The notes under the pieces are model-generated. The model had not been told where the DNA came from. It searched no databases and saw nothing but the letters and a program-made list of their open reading frames with translations. This document shows, in pieces, positions 55,837-64,000 of a stretch of 64,000 nucleotides of DNA. The stretch's first letter is position 1; each line of letters begins with the position of its first letter. The position numbers were made by a program, and so were the translations under genes. The stretch comes from Bradyrhizobium zhanjiangense. Its GTDB lineage: Bacteria > Pseudomonadota > Alphaproteobacteria > Rhizobiales > Xanthobacteraceae. The stretch spans positions 992,001-1,056,000 of the forward strand of contig NZ_CP022221.1 of the NCBI RefSeq assembly GCF_004114935.1. The letters run 5' to 3'.

Positions 55837-57665
55837 TATCGCCGGTCAACATTCTTGATGTCCGCAATCTGACCGTCACCCTTGATCTCGGGCCGCGCGG
55901 AACGCGCGCCGTGCTCACCGACGTCAATCTGAGTGTCGATGAAAACGAAGTGCTCGGCATCATCGGCGAGAGCGGCTCGGGAAAGACGGTGCTGTCGCGG
56001 GCGCTTGTCAGGTGGGTCACCAGCCCACTCGAAATCGAATCGGGCGCTATCAGTTATCGCGGCAACGATCTTCTGAGACTACCCCGGGCAAAAATGCAGG
56101 CGCTCCGTGGGCGCAAGATTGCCTACATAGGCTCCGATCCCGCCAGTGCTCTCGATCCAACCCTTCCGGTTGGCCGGCAAATCGTCGAAAAACTCAAATC
56201 CATCGAGCCTGATATCTCCAACGGCGAGGCAGAGGGACGTGTCATACGCCTGCTCGATGCCGTAAAAATGCCCGGCGCGAAACAGCGATTTGAGGAGTTT
56301 CCGTTCCAGTTCAGCGGCGGAATGATGCAACGCGCCCTGATCGTGGATGCGCTCGTGACGAACCCGGACCTTCTGGTCGCCGACAACATTACGCAACCTC
56401 TTGACGTTACCGTCGCTGCTCAAATCCTTCGGCTCCTGCGCGAGTTGCAGCGGGATTTCAAGACGGCGATTCTGTTCGTTTCATCTTCTTTCGGGGTCAT
56501 CAACGAAATCGCGCACCGGGTTCTTGTTCTCGCAGGCGGCCGCGTCGTCGAGACGCAAAGCGTTCAGCAATTGCTCGCGGCTCCGCAACATGCCTATACA
56601 AAGCAGTTGATAGCGGACATCCCCCGCATATGGCAGAGCTCGACTGAAGCCGTTGCAGATGAGGTGTCACCTGCCGCAAATGATGTCATTCTGTCGGTGC
56701 GAAACGTCAGCCGGATTTATCCCGCGAGGGATAGAAACAAGCTGTTTGCAAACCAGTTCGTGCACGCGGTGCGGGACGCTTCGTTCGACGTTCGACGAGG
56801 TGACAATTTGGCGATCGTCGGCGAATCGGGGTGCGGGAAGTCAACGCTTTCGCGTCTCCTGAGCCGCCTGGAGGTCCCGGATTCAGGGCAGATCTTGTTC
56901 ATGGGCGAAGATATCGCGTCTATGAAGGCCAAGCGCCTATTGGCGCTCCGAAGGAAATTCCAGCTTCTCCTGCAAGATCCGTTTAGCTCCATTCCGCCTC
57001 ATCTTTCGATCGGGCGAACCATCGCCGAACCTCTCTACGTCCATGGAGGGTTGTCGCGTTCCGAGATCCGCGATCGGGTTGCGGCGACCATGCAGGAAGT
57101 CGGACTGTCTCTCGACCTGTTCGGCAAACTTCCGGTCGGATTGAGCGCCGGGCAGCGTCAACGTGTGAGTATCGCCCGGGCCCTCGTTCTCGATCCCGAG
57201 TTGCTCATTCTTGATGAGACGCTATCGGCGCTCGACCAGGTCGAGCAGCGCAAGCTGCTCGCCCTTTTTCAGCGGCTTCAGGACCAACGCGGAATTACCT
57301 ACATCTACATCTCACACGATCTTGGGATGGTGCGGCGAGCCTGCAATCGCATCGCCGTGATGTATCTGGGGCGCGTGGTGGAACTGGCTGACAATCGGAC
57401 CACTTTCATCGAGCCGAGACACCCCTATACCCGTGCGCTCTTGAGCGCGGTACCGGCGGTTGAGGAACGTCCTTTCAAGGCTGAGACCTACCTCCTGGAA
57501 GGTGAGCCGCCCAACCCAATCCACATCCCAGCAGGCTGCAGTTTTAGACCACGCTGCCCGTTCGCGCTCGATAAGTGCGCCATTGATGATCCGCCGCTCG
57601 CGGCACGCGGACGCGATGAATTGGCTGCTTGCCATCTGACAGAAATAGACCCGCACCATCAATGA
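55833..57665 (+). CDS. Fused DppD-DppF ATPase with one degenerate site
   Basis: A 610-residue protein with two ABC domains. First: Walker A G-E-S-G-S-G-K-T (about 45-52), signature F-S-G-G-M, but Walker B reads L-L-V-A-D-N-I (catalytic Glu replaced by Asn, about 183) and the H-loop reads V-S-S-S-F-G-V (His replaced by Ser, about 216). Second: Walker A G-E-S-G-C-G-K-S (about 330), signature L-S-A-G-Q, Walker B L-I-L-D-E-T, H-loop S-H-D-L-G, ending with the C-R-F-R-P-R-C-P-F type oligopeptide tail. It powers the importer; only one composite site should hydrolyse ATP. Confidence 0.92.
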   Translation: MISPVNILDVRNLTVTLDLGPRGTRAVLTDVNLSVDENEVLGIIGESGSGKTVLSRALVRWVTSPLEIESGAISYRGNDLLRLPRAKMQALRGRKIAYIGSDPASALDPTLPVGRQIVEKLKSIEPDISNGEAEGRVIRLLDAVKMPGAKQRFEEFPFQFSGGMMQRALIVDALVTNPDLLVADNITQPLDVTVAAQILRLLRELQRDFKTAILFVSSSFGVINEIAHRVLVLAGGRVVETQSVQQLLAAPQHAYTKQLIADIPRIWQSSTEAVADEVSPAANDVILSVRNVSRIYPARDRNKLFANQFVHAVRDASFDVRRGDNLAIVGESGCGKSTLSRLLSRLEVPDSGQILFMGEDIASMKAKRLLALRRKFQLLLQDPFSSIPPHLSIGRTIAEPLYVHGGLSRSEIRDRVAATMQEVGLSLDLFGKLPVGLSAGQRQRVSIARALVLDPELLILDETLSALDQVEQRKLLALFQRLQDQRGITYIYISHDLGMVRRACNRIAVMYLGRVVELADNRTTFIEPRHPYTRALLSAVPAVEERPFKAETYLLEGEPPNPIHIPAGCSFRPRCPFALDKCAIDDPPLAARGRDELAACHLTEIDPHHQ

Positions 57666-57719
57666 CTTTGCAGGATTGCGCGGCCATCCAATGGCGCTCC
57701 TATTCGGAGAGTGAACAGC

Positions 57720-59303
57720 ATGGAGTTTGACTACATTGTCGTAGGATCCGGAAGTGCGGGATGTCCTCTGGCGGCGCGATTGGTTGAGCGAAAACAATCG
57801 GTCCTGTTGCTGGAAGCCGGGAAGAAGGAGCGTCTCAATCTGTCTCATGTTCCGGGTGCCCTCGTCTATACGATCGGGAATAGACGGTACGACTGGGCTT
57901 ACAAGACGGAGCCAGATCCGAGCAGGGGCGGCGTGGTCGAGGACTGGCCTCGTGGCAAGGTGCCGGGAGGTTCATCTGCCATAAATGGGATGATCTTCAT
58001 CCGCGGGGCCGCGCGGGACTATGACGCTTGGGAGGCGCTGGGCAACAGAGGATGGGGATGGAAGGACGTGTTGCCGTACTTCCGAAAAATGGAGACGGCG
58101 GATGAGGACAGAGACAATCAATTTCGCGGAGGGCTCGGACCTCAATGGGTCTCAGCTTTACGTTGGCGTCACCCCATTTCACAGAAGTTTATCGACAGCG
58201 TTCAAGCCGCTGGCATTCCCTTCAATGAGGATTTGAATGGTGCCTCGCACGAGGGAGTTGCCTGGAACCAAGGATCGACGCGCGACGGGCGTCGGCTTTC
58301 GGCCTTCGAGGCTTTCATAAGGCCAAAGCTGTCAGCAACTGATCTGAAGTTCTTGGATGATACCATCGTTCGCCACATTCTGTTTGACAAGACGCGCGCG
58401 AGGGGTGTTGCCGCCACGCATCACGGACAAAACGTCGATTTCGTCGCAAGAAAGGGTGTCATTCTTTCGGCCGGCTCCATCAATTCCCCGCACTTGTTGA
58501 TGCTTTCCGGTGTCGGTGATCCCCGTCATCTCACAAAACATGGCATTATTCCCCGTGTGGAAAGTCCTGAGGTTGGACGGAATTTGATGGAGCACCCGGG
58601 TCTGTATGTCCTTGCCGAACTCGATGTAGAGACCGCGAATGCACTGTCGCATCCGGTAAGGGGAGCACTCGCCTTGGCGGAGTGGGTCTTCAAACGGTCG
58701 GGGTTCATGAGCGTGCCGACGGCGCAAGTCCTCGCCTTTCTCAGATCGTCTCCTGAGCTTGCTGAGCCGGATCTGCAATTTCACCTCTTCCCGTTCGGCC
58801 TCACCAAGGAGAATGGAAGGCTGAAAACCCCGAGAGCTAACCTGGTGACCATCCTCGTGAACGTCAATTATCCGAAGAGCACGGGTCATCTCGAACTGAC
58901 ATCGAACGATCCTCTCGCTCCAATCGCCATCTTTCCGCGCTTGCTTGAACATCCTGATGATTTTGAGGGAGTTATGCGGGGATTGGATTGGGTCCGGAAG
59001 ATCTGCTCTATGCCTCCGTTCGGCTCTCATGTCGTCAAGTTCAGGGACGCACCCGTACCAGGGGCCGGGCGGCAGGCAGATGAAGCGTATATTCGGAAAG
59101 CGACTGTCCCCTTCTTTCATCCCGTCGGAACTTGCCGCATGGGAACAGACGATCGTGCGGTTCTCACGCCTTCTCTCAGAGTGAGAGGTACTGAGAATTT
59201 GTGGGTTGCGGACGCCTCCATCTTTCCTCGTCATATCGCTGGGAATACCAACGCAACGTCTATTATGATCGGAGAGAGGGCAGCAGATCTCATCCATCCG
59301 TAG
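57720..59303 (+). CDS. GMC-family FAD oxidoreductase
   Basis: A 527-residue choline-dehydrogenase-like flavoenzyme. V-V-G-S-G-S-A-G-C near residue 7 binds FAD, P-G-G-S-S-A-I-N-G-M is the GMC signature, and the catalytic region has F-F-H-P-V-G-T-C-R-M-G and G-N-T-N-A-T-S-I. It oxidises an alcohol to aldehyde or acid. ATG at 57720 follows GGAGAG; a GTG three codons earlier is possible. Being last in the cassette it probably processes the imported compound or its dehydration product. Substrate unknown. Confidence 0.9.
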   Translation: MEFDYIVVGSGSAGCPLAARLVERKQSVLLLEAGKKERLNLSHVPGALVYTIGNRRYDWAYKTEPDPSRGGVVEDWPRGKVPGGSSAINGMIFIRGAARDYDAWEALGNRGWGWKDVLPYFRKMETADEDRDNQFRGGLGPQWVSALRWRHPISQKFIDSVQAAGIPFNEDLNGASHEGVAWNQGSTRDGRRLSAFEAFIRPKLSATDLKFLDDTIVRHILFDKTRARGVAATHHGQNVDFVARKGVILSAGSINSPHLLMLSGVGDPRHLTKHGIIPRVESPEVGRNLMEHPGLYVLAELDVETANALSHPVRGALALAEWVFKRSGFMSVPTAQVLAFLRSSPELAEPDLQFHLFPFGLTKENGRLKTPRANLVTILVNVNYPKSTGHLELTSNDPLAPIAIFPRLLEHPDDFEGVMRGLDWVRKICSMPPFGSHVVKFRDAPVPGAGRQADEAYIRKATVPFFHPVGTCRMGTDDRAVLTPSLRVRGTENLWVADASIFPRHIAGNTNATSIMIGERAADLIHP

Positions 59304-59792
59304 TCGTGATTCCGTAAATCAAAATTGGAGAAAGTCCGTGGCGCGCTTCTATGTGCCAGATAGGAAGGATGGAATAGGCACGCATGCATCCGATATCTGT
59401 CGTGCTCACTTCGAGAAATCGTATGACCACAATCGTGCGTATTATCGTAATTGTGCCGCGCGCCACGAAAACTGCCCCCTCATATTGGCTCAGATGACAA
59501 TGTTACCGAAGCGCACCCTAGTGTCTCCTGAATCAGCTGGCCGCGAGTCTGAGCAGGCCGCGCGCAAGGCGCGGCCTCCAGGGCGCGGTAGCGAGCGAGC
59601 GGCTTGCGTCGATTCGGCCAAAGAACCTGTCGGGATTAGATACCAAAGCATATCGTGCAGTCATTATGGCTTCGCGCTATGCCTTCGAAGAGACGTGCCT
59701 CATGGGAAAACATTCTGAGCGCTGCATAATCCTGCCGACCGGCGTCGCGTTATCGAGATGGCTTGTGTTGCTCTCCCGTCGCGTATGAATGG
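59304..59792. other. Gap between catabolic cassette and second regulator
   Basis: A GTG frame at 59338-59718 has a fair ribosome site but ends in low-complexity Arg/Ala sequence and shows no domain; I do not call it. Nothing else seen. Confidence 0.4.
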
Positions 59793-60068
59793 CTACCCGT
59801 TCTTGCGAAGCAGACGCGGCCGCTTAGGCCGGGGCGAAATCTTGAGAATGCTCGCACAGCTCGGCTCAACAAAGAGATCGGACGGATGAACGCCGAGCGC
59901 TTCGGAAATGCGATCGAGAACATCAATCGCCGGATTTTTCGATTGGCGCTCAAGACCGGCCAAGTAGGAACGATCGATCCCCGCCGTGCGAGCCAATCGT
60001 TCCTGCGACATACCACGTTTGATGCGGATCCGACGGACGTTCCAGGCCAGTAGCGCACGAGGCTTCAT
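59793..60068 (-). CDS. Second XRE-family regulator
   Basis: A 91-residue helix-turn-helix protein: M-S-Q-E-R-L-A-R-T-A-G-I-D-R-S-Y-L-A-G-L-E-R near residue 18. N-P-A-I-D-V-L and L-G-V-H-P-S-D-L-F complete the fold, followed by a basic tail. ATG 60068 opens the conserved part. Its sequence differs from QseC, being closer to restriction-controller or plasmid XRE types. It is read away from the ardC remnant. Confidence 0.75.
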   Translation of the reverse strand: MKPRALLAWNVRRIRIKRGMSQERLARTAGIDRSYLAGLERQSKNPAIDVLDRISEALGVHPSDLFVEPSCASILKISPRPKRPRLLRKNG

Positions 60069-60348
60069 GTCTCGAAGCTTGCCATTCCTCGATCGGTTAA
60101 AACACTGGCTATCGCCTACCATTTAGATGAAAGTCCGTGTTCTCGCCGCACAAGGAGAAGTGCGATGTTCCGAACCGAGAAACTGGTCGAGGGGCCTGCG
60201 GCCCCCGGGCTGTCAAGGCCAAAAAGCACAGGCCGTGTAGTCCCGGACCAAGCATCCGGGGTCGCAACCCCCCTGCTTTTTTGCCCTGACTGCCACCCCC
60301 CGCTCATCGCCGCGCGGCTAGTCGGTTGCATGCCGCAACCCTCAAGCC

Positions 60349-60745
60349 ATGAAAGGCAACGACAAGGAAGCAGACATCTGTCAACGCATCCGACCAAATC
60401 GTCCGCGAGGTCGAAGACGGCGTGCGACCCTGGATCAAGCCTTGGAATGCCGGTAATGGCAGCGGGCATATCGCGCGGCCCCTGCGCGCCAATGGCATCC
60501 CGTAGCAAGGTATCAATGTTCACATGCTGTGGCCGGAAGCCGTAACCAAAGGCTACCGATCGCCGATTTGGATGACGTTCAAACAGGCGCTGGACCATAA
60601 GGCCAACGTGCGCAAGGGCGAACACGGCAGCCTCGTCGTTTAAGCCGACAAGCTTGTCCCCACTGAATCCAATGCCGAGGCTGGCGACGCGGTCCATTTC
60701 GTTCATGAAGGGTTACACTGTTTGCCGGTCTCTCACACTTGATCA
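60349..60745 (+). pseudogene. ArdC-like antirestriction gene, wrecked
   Basis: M-K-G-N-D-K-E-A-D-I-C begins an ArdC N-terminal domain. After a small deletion near 60390 it reads V-R-P-W-I-K-P-W-N-A-G, then TAG replaces the tyrosine codon after G-I-P (about 60503). It continues with G-I-N-V-H-M-L-W-P-E-A and F-K-Q-A-L-D-H-K-A-N-V-R-K-G-E-H-G, TAA, then another frame with S-F-M-K-G-Y-T-V. The metalloprotease half is absent. ArdC proteins protect incoming single-stranded DNA from restriction in the recipient. Confidence 0.8.
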
Positions 60746-60783
60746 ACCAAACCGCGTGCTGCGCAATTTGACGCTATTCGAGA

Positions 60784-60969
60784 TGTAATTGGCTAAAGCG
60801 CAAGGCTTACACGCCGACCGACGTCAAACTCCCCAAGCAGCATTCAAGGGCGCGAACACCCGTATCGGAAATCGCAAAGCTGTTGAAGCGGAGTGCGGCC
60901 GCGTTGCGGCAGAAGGGCGTTGAAACTCGGTGTCGCGTTAAGTCATCAGCGATAACCTCGGATTCTTGA
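60784..60969 (+). pseudogene. Remnant of small helical DNA-associated protein
   Basis: One frame reads K-R-K-A-Y-T-P-T-D-V-K-L, then A-R-T-P-V-S-E-I-A-K-L-L-K-R-S and A-L-R-Q-K-G, the pattern of small SANT-like rhizobial proteins. A start (ATGGCTAAAGC-like) exists only in another frame, so an early frameshift is needed. Confidence 0.45.
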
Positions 60970-61212
60970 ATGGCCGTCCGGCTGTCTTGTTTTATTGAAT
61001 TGAGCTCAAGGATTCTGTGAGCATCGTTTGGTTCACGCTTGGGATCGCGGCGCAACACGATCGGCGCTTTCCGCCGATAGGCGCCGTCGCTTCCTGTCAG
61101 GCCGTGGCTAAGAGAATGCCGAGTTCAGCTCACTCAGCCTCACGGAGATGGAAGGGCGGGTGGATAGAGAAAGACCCCCGGCCGTCATTGGTGGTCGGCG
61201 GACCAACTGTGG

Positions 61213-61515
61213 TCACGACAGCTTGCCTTCCCTCAGCTCATGGCCCGTAACACCGCCACGCAATAGCTTGTAACCATACTCGGTCATCCACTTCGCGCGG
61301 GCCAAATGGCTGTCGAAAGCGCGCCTAGCACGCGCTGGCTCGCGTTCGGGATCGATATGCAGGATGCTCCGTGACACCTCACGCCAGTCGGCCCCTTCCT
61401 TGTCGGCATCCAGCATCCGCGAATAGGTGGCGAGATGTCCCTCATCGTAACGGGTAAGCAGCGCACCGGACGGCGCAATGTCGTCGACGTGGGGACCGCG
61501 TGTTGGCTTCTGCAT
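61213..61515 (-). CDS. Second QseM-like protein (DUF2285)
   Basis: A 100-residue DUF2285 protein: Y-D-E-G-H-L-A-T-Y near residue 23, K-E-G-A-D-W-R-E-V, D-P-E-R-E-P-A-R-A-R and D-S-H-L-A-R-A-K-W-M, matching the core of qseM at 4636 but differing elsewhere and with a longer C-terminal tail. It has no adjacent qseC; the nearest regulator is the XRE gene 1.1 kb away. It may be an antiactivator for this or another element. Intact. Confidence 0.75.
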   Translation of the reverse strand: MQKPTRGPHVDDIAPSGALLTRYDEGHLATYSRMLDADKEGADWREVSRSILHIDPEREPARARRAFDSHLARAKWMTEYGYKLLRGGVTGHELREGKLS

Positions 61516-62385
61516 TGGCTAACCTCGGTTGGGGTTACCTGGACTGGCCATTCTTGGCCGATTGGGCTGCTGTGCCTAGTGCCATTTTCTGTATCACGTG
61601 ATGTCATCCATCAGCCGGCTCGGCAGAAGATCATGCTCTTGCAGGGCGCTACATGCGCATAAAATCCTCTCGTGCGATCGCCGAACGGCCCGCCTTAGTC
61701 GCGGGGGCTGGAAGAGGACCCGCAGCAGTGCGAAGCTTGCACACGGTACTTTCGCGGACTCCGTTTGCGACTTCAATTGCGCGATTTGCTCTCGCCAAGT
61801 GTCTGCACCGCTCTATCGAAAGTGAGAAGGTGATGAGCACGTACGCGATAACATCCTCTGCCGGGTCCTCGGGCTGCTTCGAAAGTGGTCGCCGACTTCG
61901 AACCTGAATGTGTCGGTTGATGTACAGCCTTCGTCGACGGCCTGTCGGCAACGCACTCTTTTTTGTGCGATCGTTTTGCGGCCGGATCAAACGCTCGAAC
62001 CAAGTAGTGTGTACGCGAGATCATGTATTGCGTTCTCGGTGCGTTTCCGCCGCCTTCCTTGAGGATTTTCTGCACGGCTCGATGGTCGGGCGCTGGAATT
62101 CAGCTCGTGCTTCAAGTTGCATCCCGCAAATGTTACAGGATGTATGCCGTCGATCGTCTGTTGCGGGAAAAGCGGACGACCTGCATTTGAAGAAGTTTAT
62201 TAACTGGGCCAGCCTTACAACCCGAAGGCCGCAGCAAGCTTTAAGCGAACATTTGCGCAGCTTGATGAGCCCGCTGCCGACACCAAGGACTTGGGTCGCC
62301 AAGCGTGAGTGCGGGATCTCAAAATAGCTGTCGCGGACGCTAACCTCATCCTGCCAAGCAATTCGTGGTTTCGATAAATTGGAGA
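61516..62385. other. Remnant-rich gap
   Basis: Several short frames on both strands, none intact. A piece near 62208-62310 reads Y-N-P-K-A-A-A-S-F-K-R-T-F-A-Q-L-D-E-P and looks protein-like but has no start. No tRNA or repeat recognised. Confidence 0.4.
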
Positions 62386-62771
62386 TTACCGGCGGCGAAG
62401 GCCGTCGTAGGCGAGAAGCCGATCGAAGGAGTGGCTCACCCGCCAAGCCCGAGGCCACATATGCGGCAAAGCCACAAGTAATCCCAGAGCAAACTTAGCG
62501 GCCTTCTGTTCATACTTGGCCTTCCAGCCCAAGAGCTTGTTCTGAAACCGTCCACTATTGAGAAAAAGAAGAACCGTGAGCGACGCACCACGACGTAAAC
62601 TGCAAGCTTCCAAGGAAACAGAGGGATCATCGATATCGCCGTCCCCTCAATTGAAAGCGTGAAGCCCAAGGCGACGTAGATTGAGGCCCAGCTTTCTGCG
62701 CCGCGCGTCATCCTCGCCTGGCGATGGGGCATATCTGGTAGCTGAAGCGCGACTAAGGGCTTGCCGATCAC
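62386..62771 (-). pseudogene. Frameshifted small inner-membrane protein
   Basis: One frame gives a hydrophobic segment, Y-V-A-L-G-F-T-L-S-I-E-G, then M-I-P-L-F-P-W-K-L-A-V-Y-V-V-V. The C-terminal part, L-F-L-N-S-G-R-F-Q-N-K-L-L-G-W-K-A-K-Y-E, lies in another frame after a break near 62590. The joined protein would have two membrane helices and a basic tail. Function unknown. Confidence 0.5.
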
Positions 62772-62998
62772 GCCTGCACCGCCTCCTCGACGGGCACGGT
62801 GCGGCTATTCGCCTCGCCAATTCATCTCAGAACTTCGATCCAGCGGGTTCGTCGACGTGTACTATCCGAGGCTTGTGGTGGAACGGGCCGAAGATCTTCA
62901 GGACGTTCCGCTCTTCTTCGACCAGCCTTTCGCAAAGATTTGACTGCCACATTCGAGCTCGTTTCGCCCTTGATCTAAGCGCGCGAGCCGCGGCACTA

Positions 62999-63787
62999 TT
63001 ATCGACGGACCAAATCGTGTGGATCAGAAGCGTCTTTTAATCTGGCTGCGGTTTCGCTCAGAGCAGAGAGCGCAGCTTGCATTTTGTCGGGCTGCGAACC
63101 GAGTGTCTTTTGAAGATGCTGCCGGTCGCGCTCGATGGCGCGATCGAGCGAGGAGCCGTATATCGCCGCAATCGCGATCTCCTTAGCCAAGCGCGTATAG
63201 CTCTGCCACATGAGATAGAACATCAGCGGCGGGACCTGACAGTTCGCAAGCATCTCATAGCAGCGTGGTCCAGCGTTTTCGATCGCCCACCATTGCTGCG
63301 CGAGCACCGCGAGCCGTCGAAAGTCTCGTCTCGTTCGGCTGAACTTGTCAGGGGCGACGCCGGCGATGAAGGCGCAGTGATCGAGCCAATTCAGGCCCGC
63401 CATGATCGCAACTGGATAATCGACAACAGGAACGCCCTTGAAGTCGACGACGGTTTCTTCGTGCGGAGCCTGCCTGAGAAAGGCATCCATCATTTCGGCC
63501 TGGCGGACGGCGCGGACCAAAAGATCTACGTCGCGCCGCGGCACCATCATCAGGTAGCGGCAGGCTTCGAGCCGCGTGTGCTCCCAGATGGCACGCACGT
63601 TCCCGTCGGTGTCGCCCAGTCCACGCTTGCAGGCAGGGTAAACCAACCGGCCTTCATCGGTTTCCTTGAGGTACAGCGGAAGCAGCCTGTCAAGGGCTGA
63701 CAGGAGCGTCAGAGGTTCGAAGAGATCGCCTATCGCCTTTTCGGCAGAGGCCAGAACTGACTTCTTTGATCGTCCCCATCCGAACAT
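62999..63787 (-). CDS. Hypothetical protein, about 262 residues
   Basis: A soluble, helical protein starting M-F-G-W-G-R-S-K-K-S. It has A-L-D-R-L-L-P-L-Y-L, R-R-D-V-D-L-L-V-R-A-V, C-Y-E-M-L-A-N-C and a helical C-terminus. No catalytic motif or known domain recognised. ATG at 63787 is preferred to 63853 because the extra N-terminal 22 residues look noncoding, though no strong ribosome site decides. It stands alone; it may be chromosomal flank or ICE cargo. Confidence 0.6.
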   Translation of the reverse strand: MFGWGRSKKSVLASAEKAIGDLFEPLTLLSALDRLLPLYLKETDEGRLVYPACKRGLGDTDGNVRAIWEHTRLEACRYLMMVPRRDVDLLVRAVRQAEMMDAFLRQAPHEETVVDFKGVPVVDYPVAIMAGLNWLDHCAFIAGVAPDKFSRTRRDFRRLAVLAQQWWAIENAGPRCYEMLANCQVPPLMFYLMWQSYTRLAKEIAIAAIYGSSLDRAIERDRQHLQKTLGSQPDKMQAALSALSETAARLKDASDPHDLVRR

Positions 63788-64000
63788 TTTCGGCCGCCCC
63801 AGGTCCATGCTGCGCTGAATGCCGATTACAATGGGGCTCGCCTGAAGACGCAAGTCCGCCCATTTCCGGCCGTTGAATGATCCGGAGCCCGCCCGAATCG
63901 GTTAGTGGGTTATTAACCGCCGTTCGGCAGGCTTGCTGCCACTGTTATCGCTGCCTAATCAGCCCCCCAGCCCAAGGCAGCGTAAGATGGCCGGCGGTGG

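Noticed and set aside
58332..59297. 321-codon minus-strand frame
   Set aside because: Shadow of the GMC oxidoreductase; no ribosome site or domain.
60165..60545. Plus-strand frame with a strong AAGGAGAA ribosome site
   Set aside because: Protein is low-complexity and runs across the ardC remnant out of frame; probably a leftover leader, not a gene.
60116..60706. 196-codon minus-strand frame
   Set aside because: Runs antisense to the ardC remnant, which has clear family motifs on the plus strand.
61649..61990. Frames on both strands near 61.7-62.0 kb
   Set aside because: Mutually antisense, no domain, no clear ribosome site.

Overview
The window looks like an alphaproteobacterial chromosome of the Bradyrhizobium/Nitrobacteraceae type. 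The genes are GC-rich with rhizobial family signatures. The backbone is an integrative conjugative element (ICE) of the ICEMlSymR7A-like rhizobial class. No rRNA, tRNA, CRISPR array or integrase is visible, so the attachment sites probably lie outside the window or could not be recognised.

Layout: 1-1461 is the 5' part of an outer-membrane barrel gene running off the left edge. 2128-2557 is a decayed membrane-protein gene, 3156-3482 a DUF736 gene, and 3589-4005 a hypothetical gene. 4171-5801 is the transfer switch: qseC (XRE repressor), a perfect double palindrome, qseM (DUF2285 antiactivator), and fseA, whose two halves are joined only by a +1 shift at a TGA-C stop. 6004-9698 holds rdfS-like excisionase, repA-like initiator (with three iteron-like repeats), parA, a ribbon-helix-helix partner, DUF2840, traF peptidase and a second DUF736. 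9703-15387 holds a lytic transglycosylase, a probable oriT, the relaxase rlxS, the coupling protein traG and a CopG-like protein. The mating-pair operon trbBCDEJKLFGI plus DUF2274 and LysR follows only at 38979-49568.

Between them, at 15388-38978, sits a 23.6-kb, visibly more AT-rich cargo block for surface polysaccharide. A leftward operon carries a GT4, a giant GT2-GT2-coiled-coil-methyltransferase, wzm, wzt, a small secreted protein and a GT2. A rightward operon carries a GT4, wbuB, fnlB, fnlA, fnlC, an O-antigen ligase-like protein and a coiled-coil membrane protein. Together they would make UDP-N-acetyl-L-fucosamine, build a chain, cap and measure it, and export it by an ABC transporter. 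An acyltransferase at the right end of the block is broken by frameshift and stop and by an IS66 element with a perfect 8-bp target duplication.

Right of the trb operon, 50073-59303 is a catabolic cassette: a GntR regulator, an enolase-superfamily enzyme, a peptide-type ABC importer with a fused, asymmetric ATPase, and a GMC oxidoreductase. 59793-61515 carries a second XRE regulator, a wrecked ardC antirestriction gene and a second QseM-like gene. The far right is mostly remnants plus one hypothetical gene.

The most interesting candidate is the 1141-residue GT-coiled-coil-methyltransferase beside wzm/wzt. Its eight 21-residue repeats look like a built-in ruler for polysaccharide chain length.
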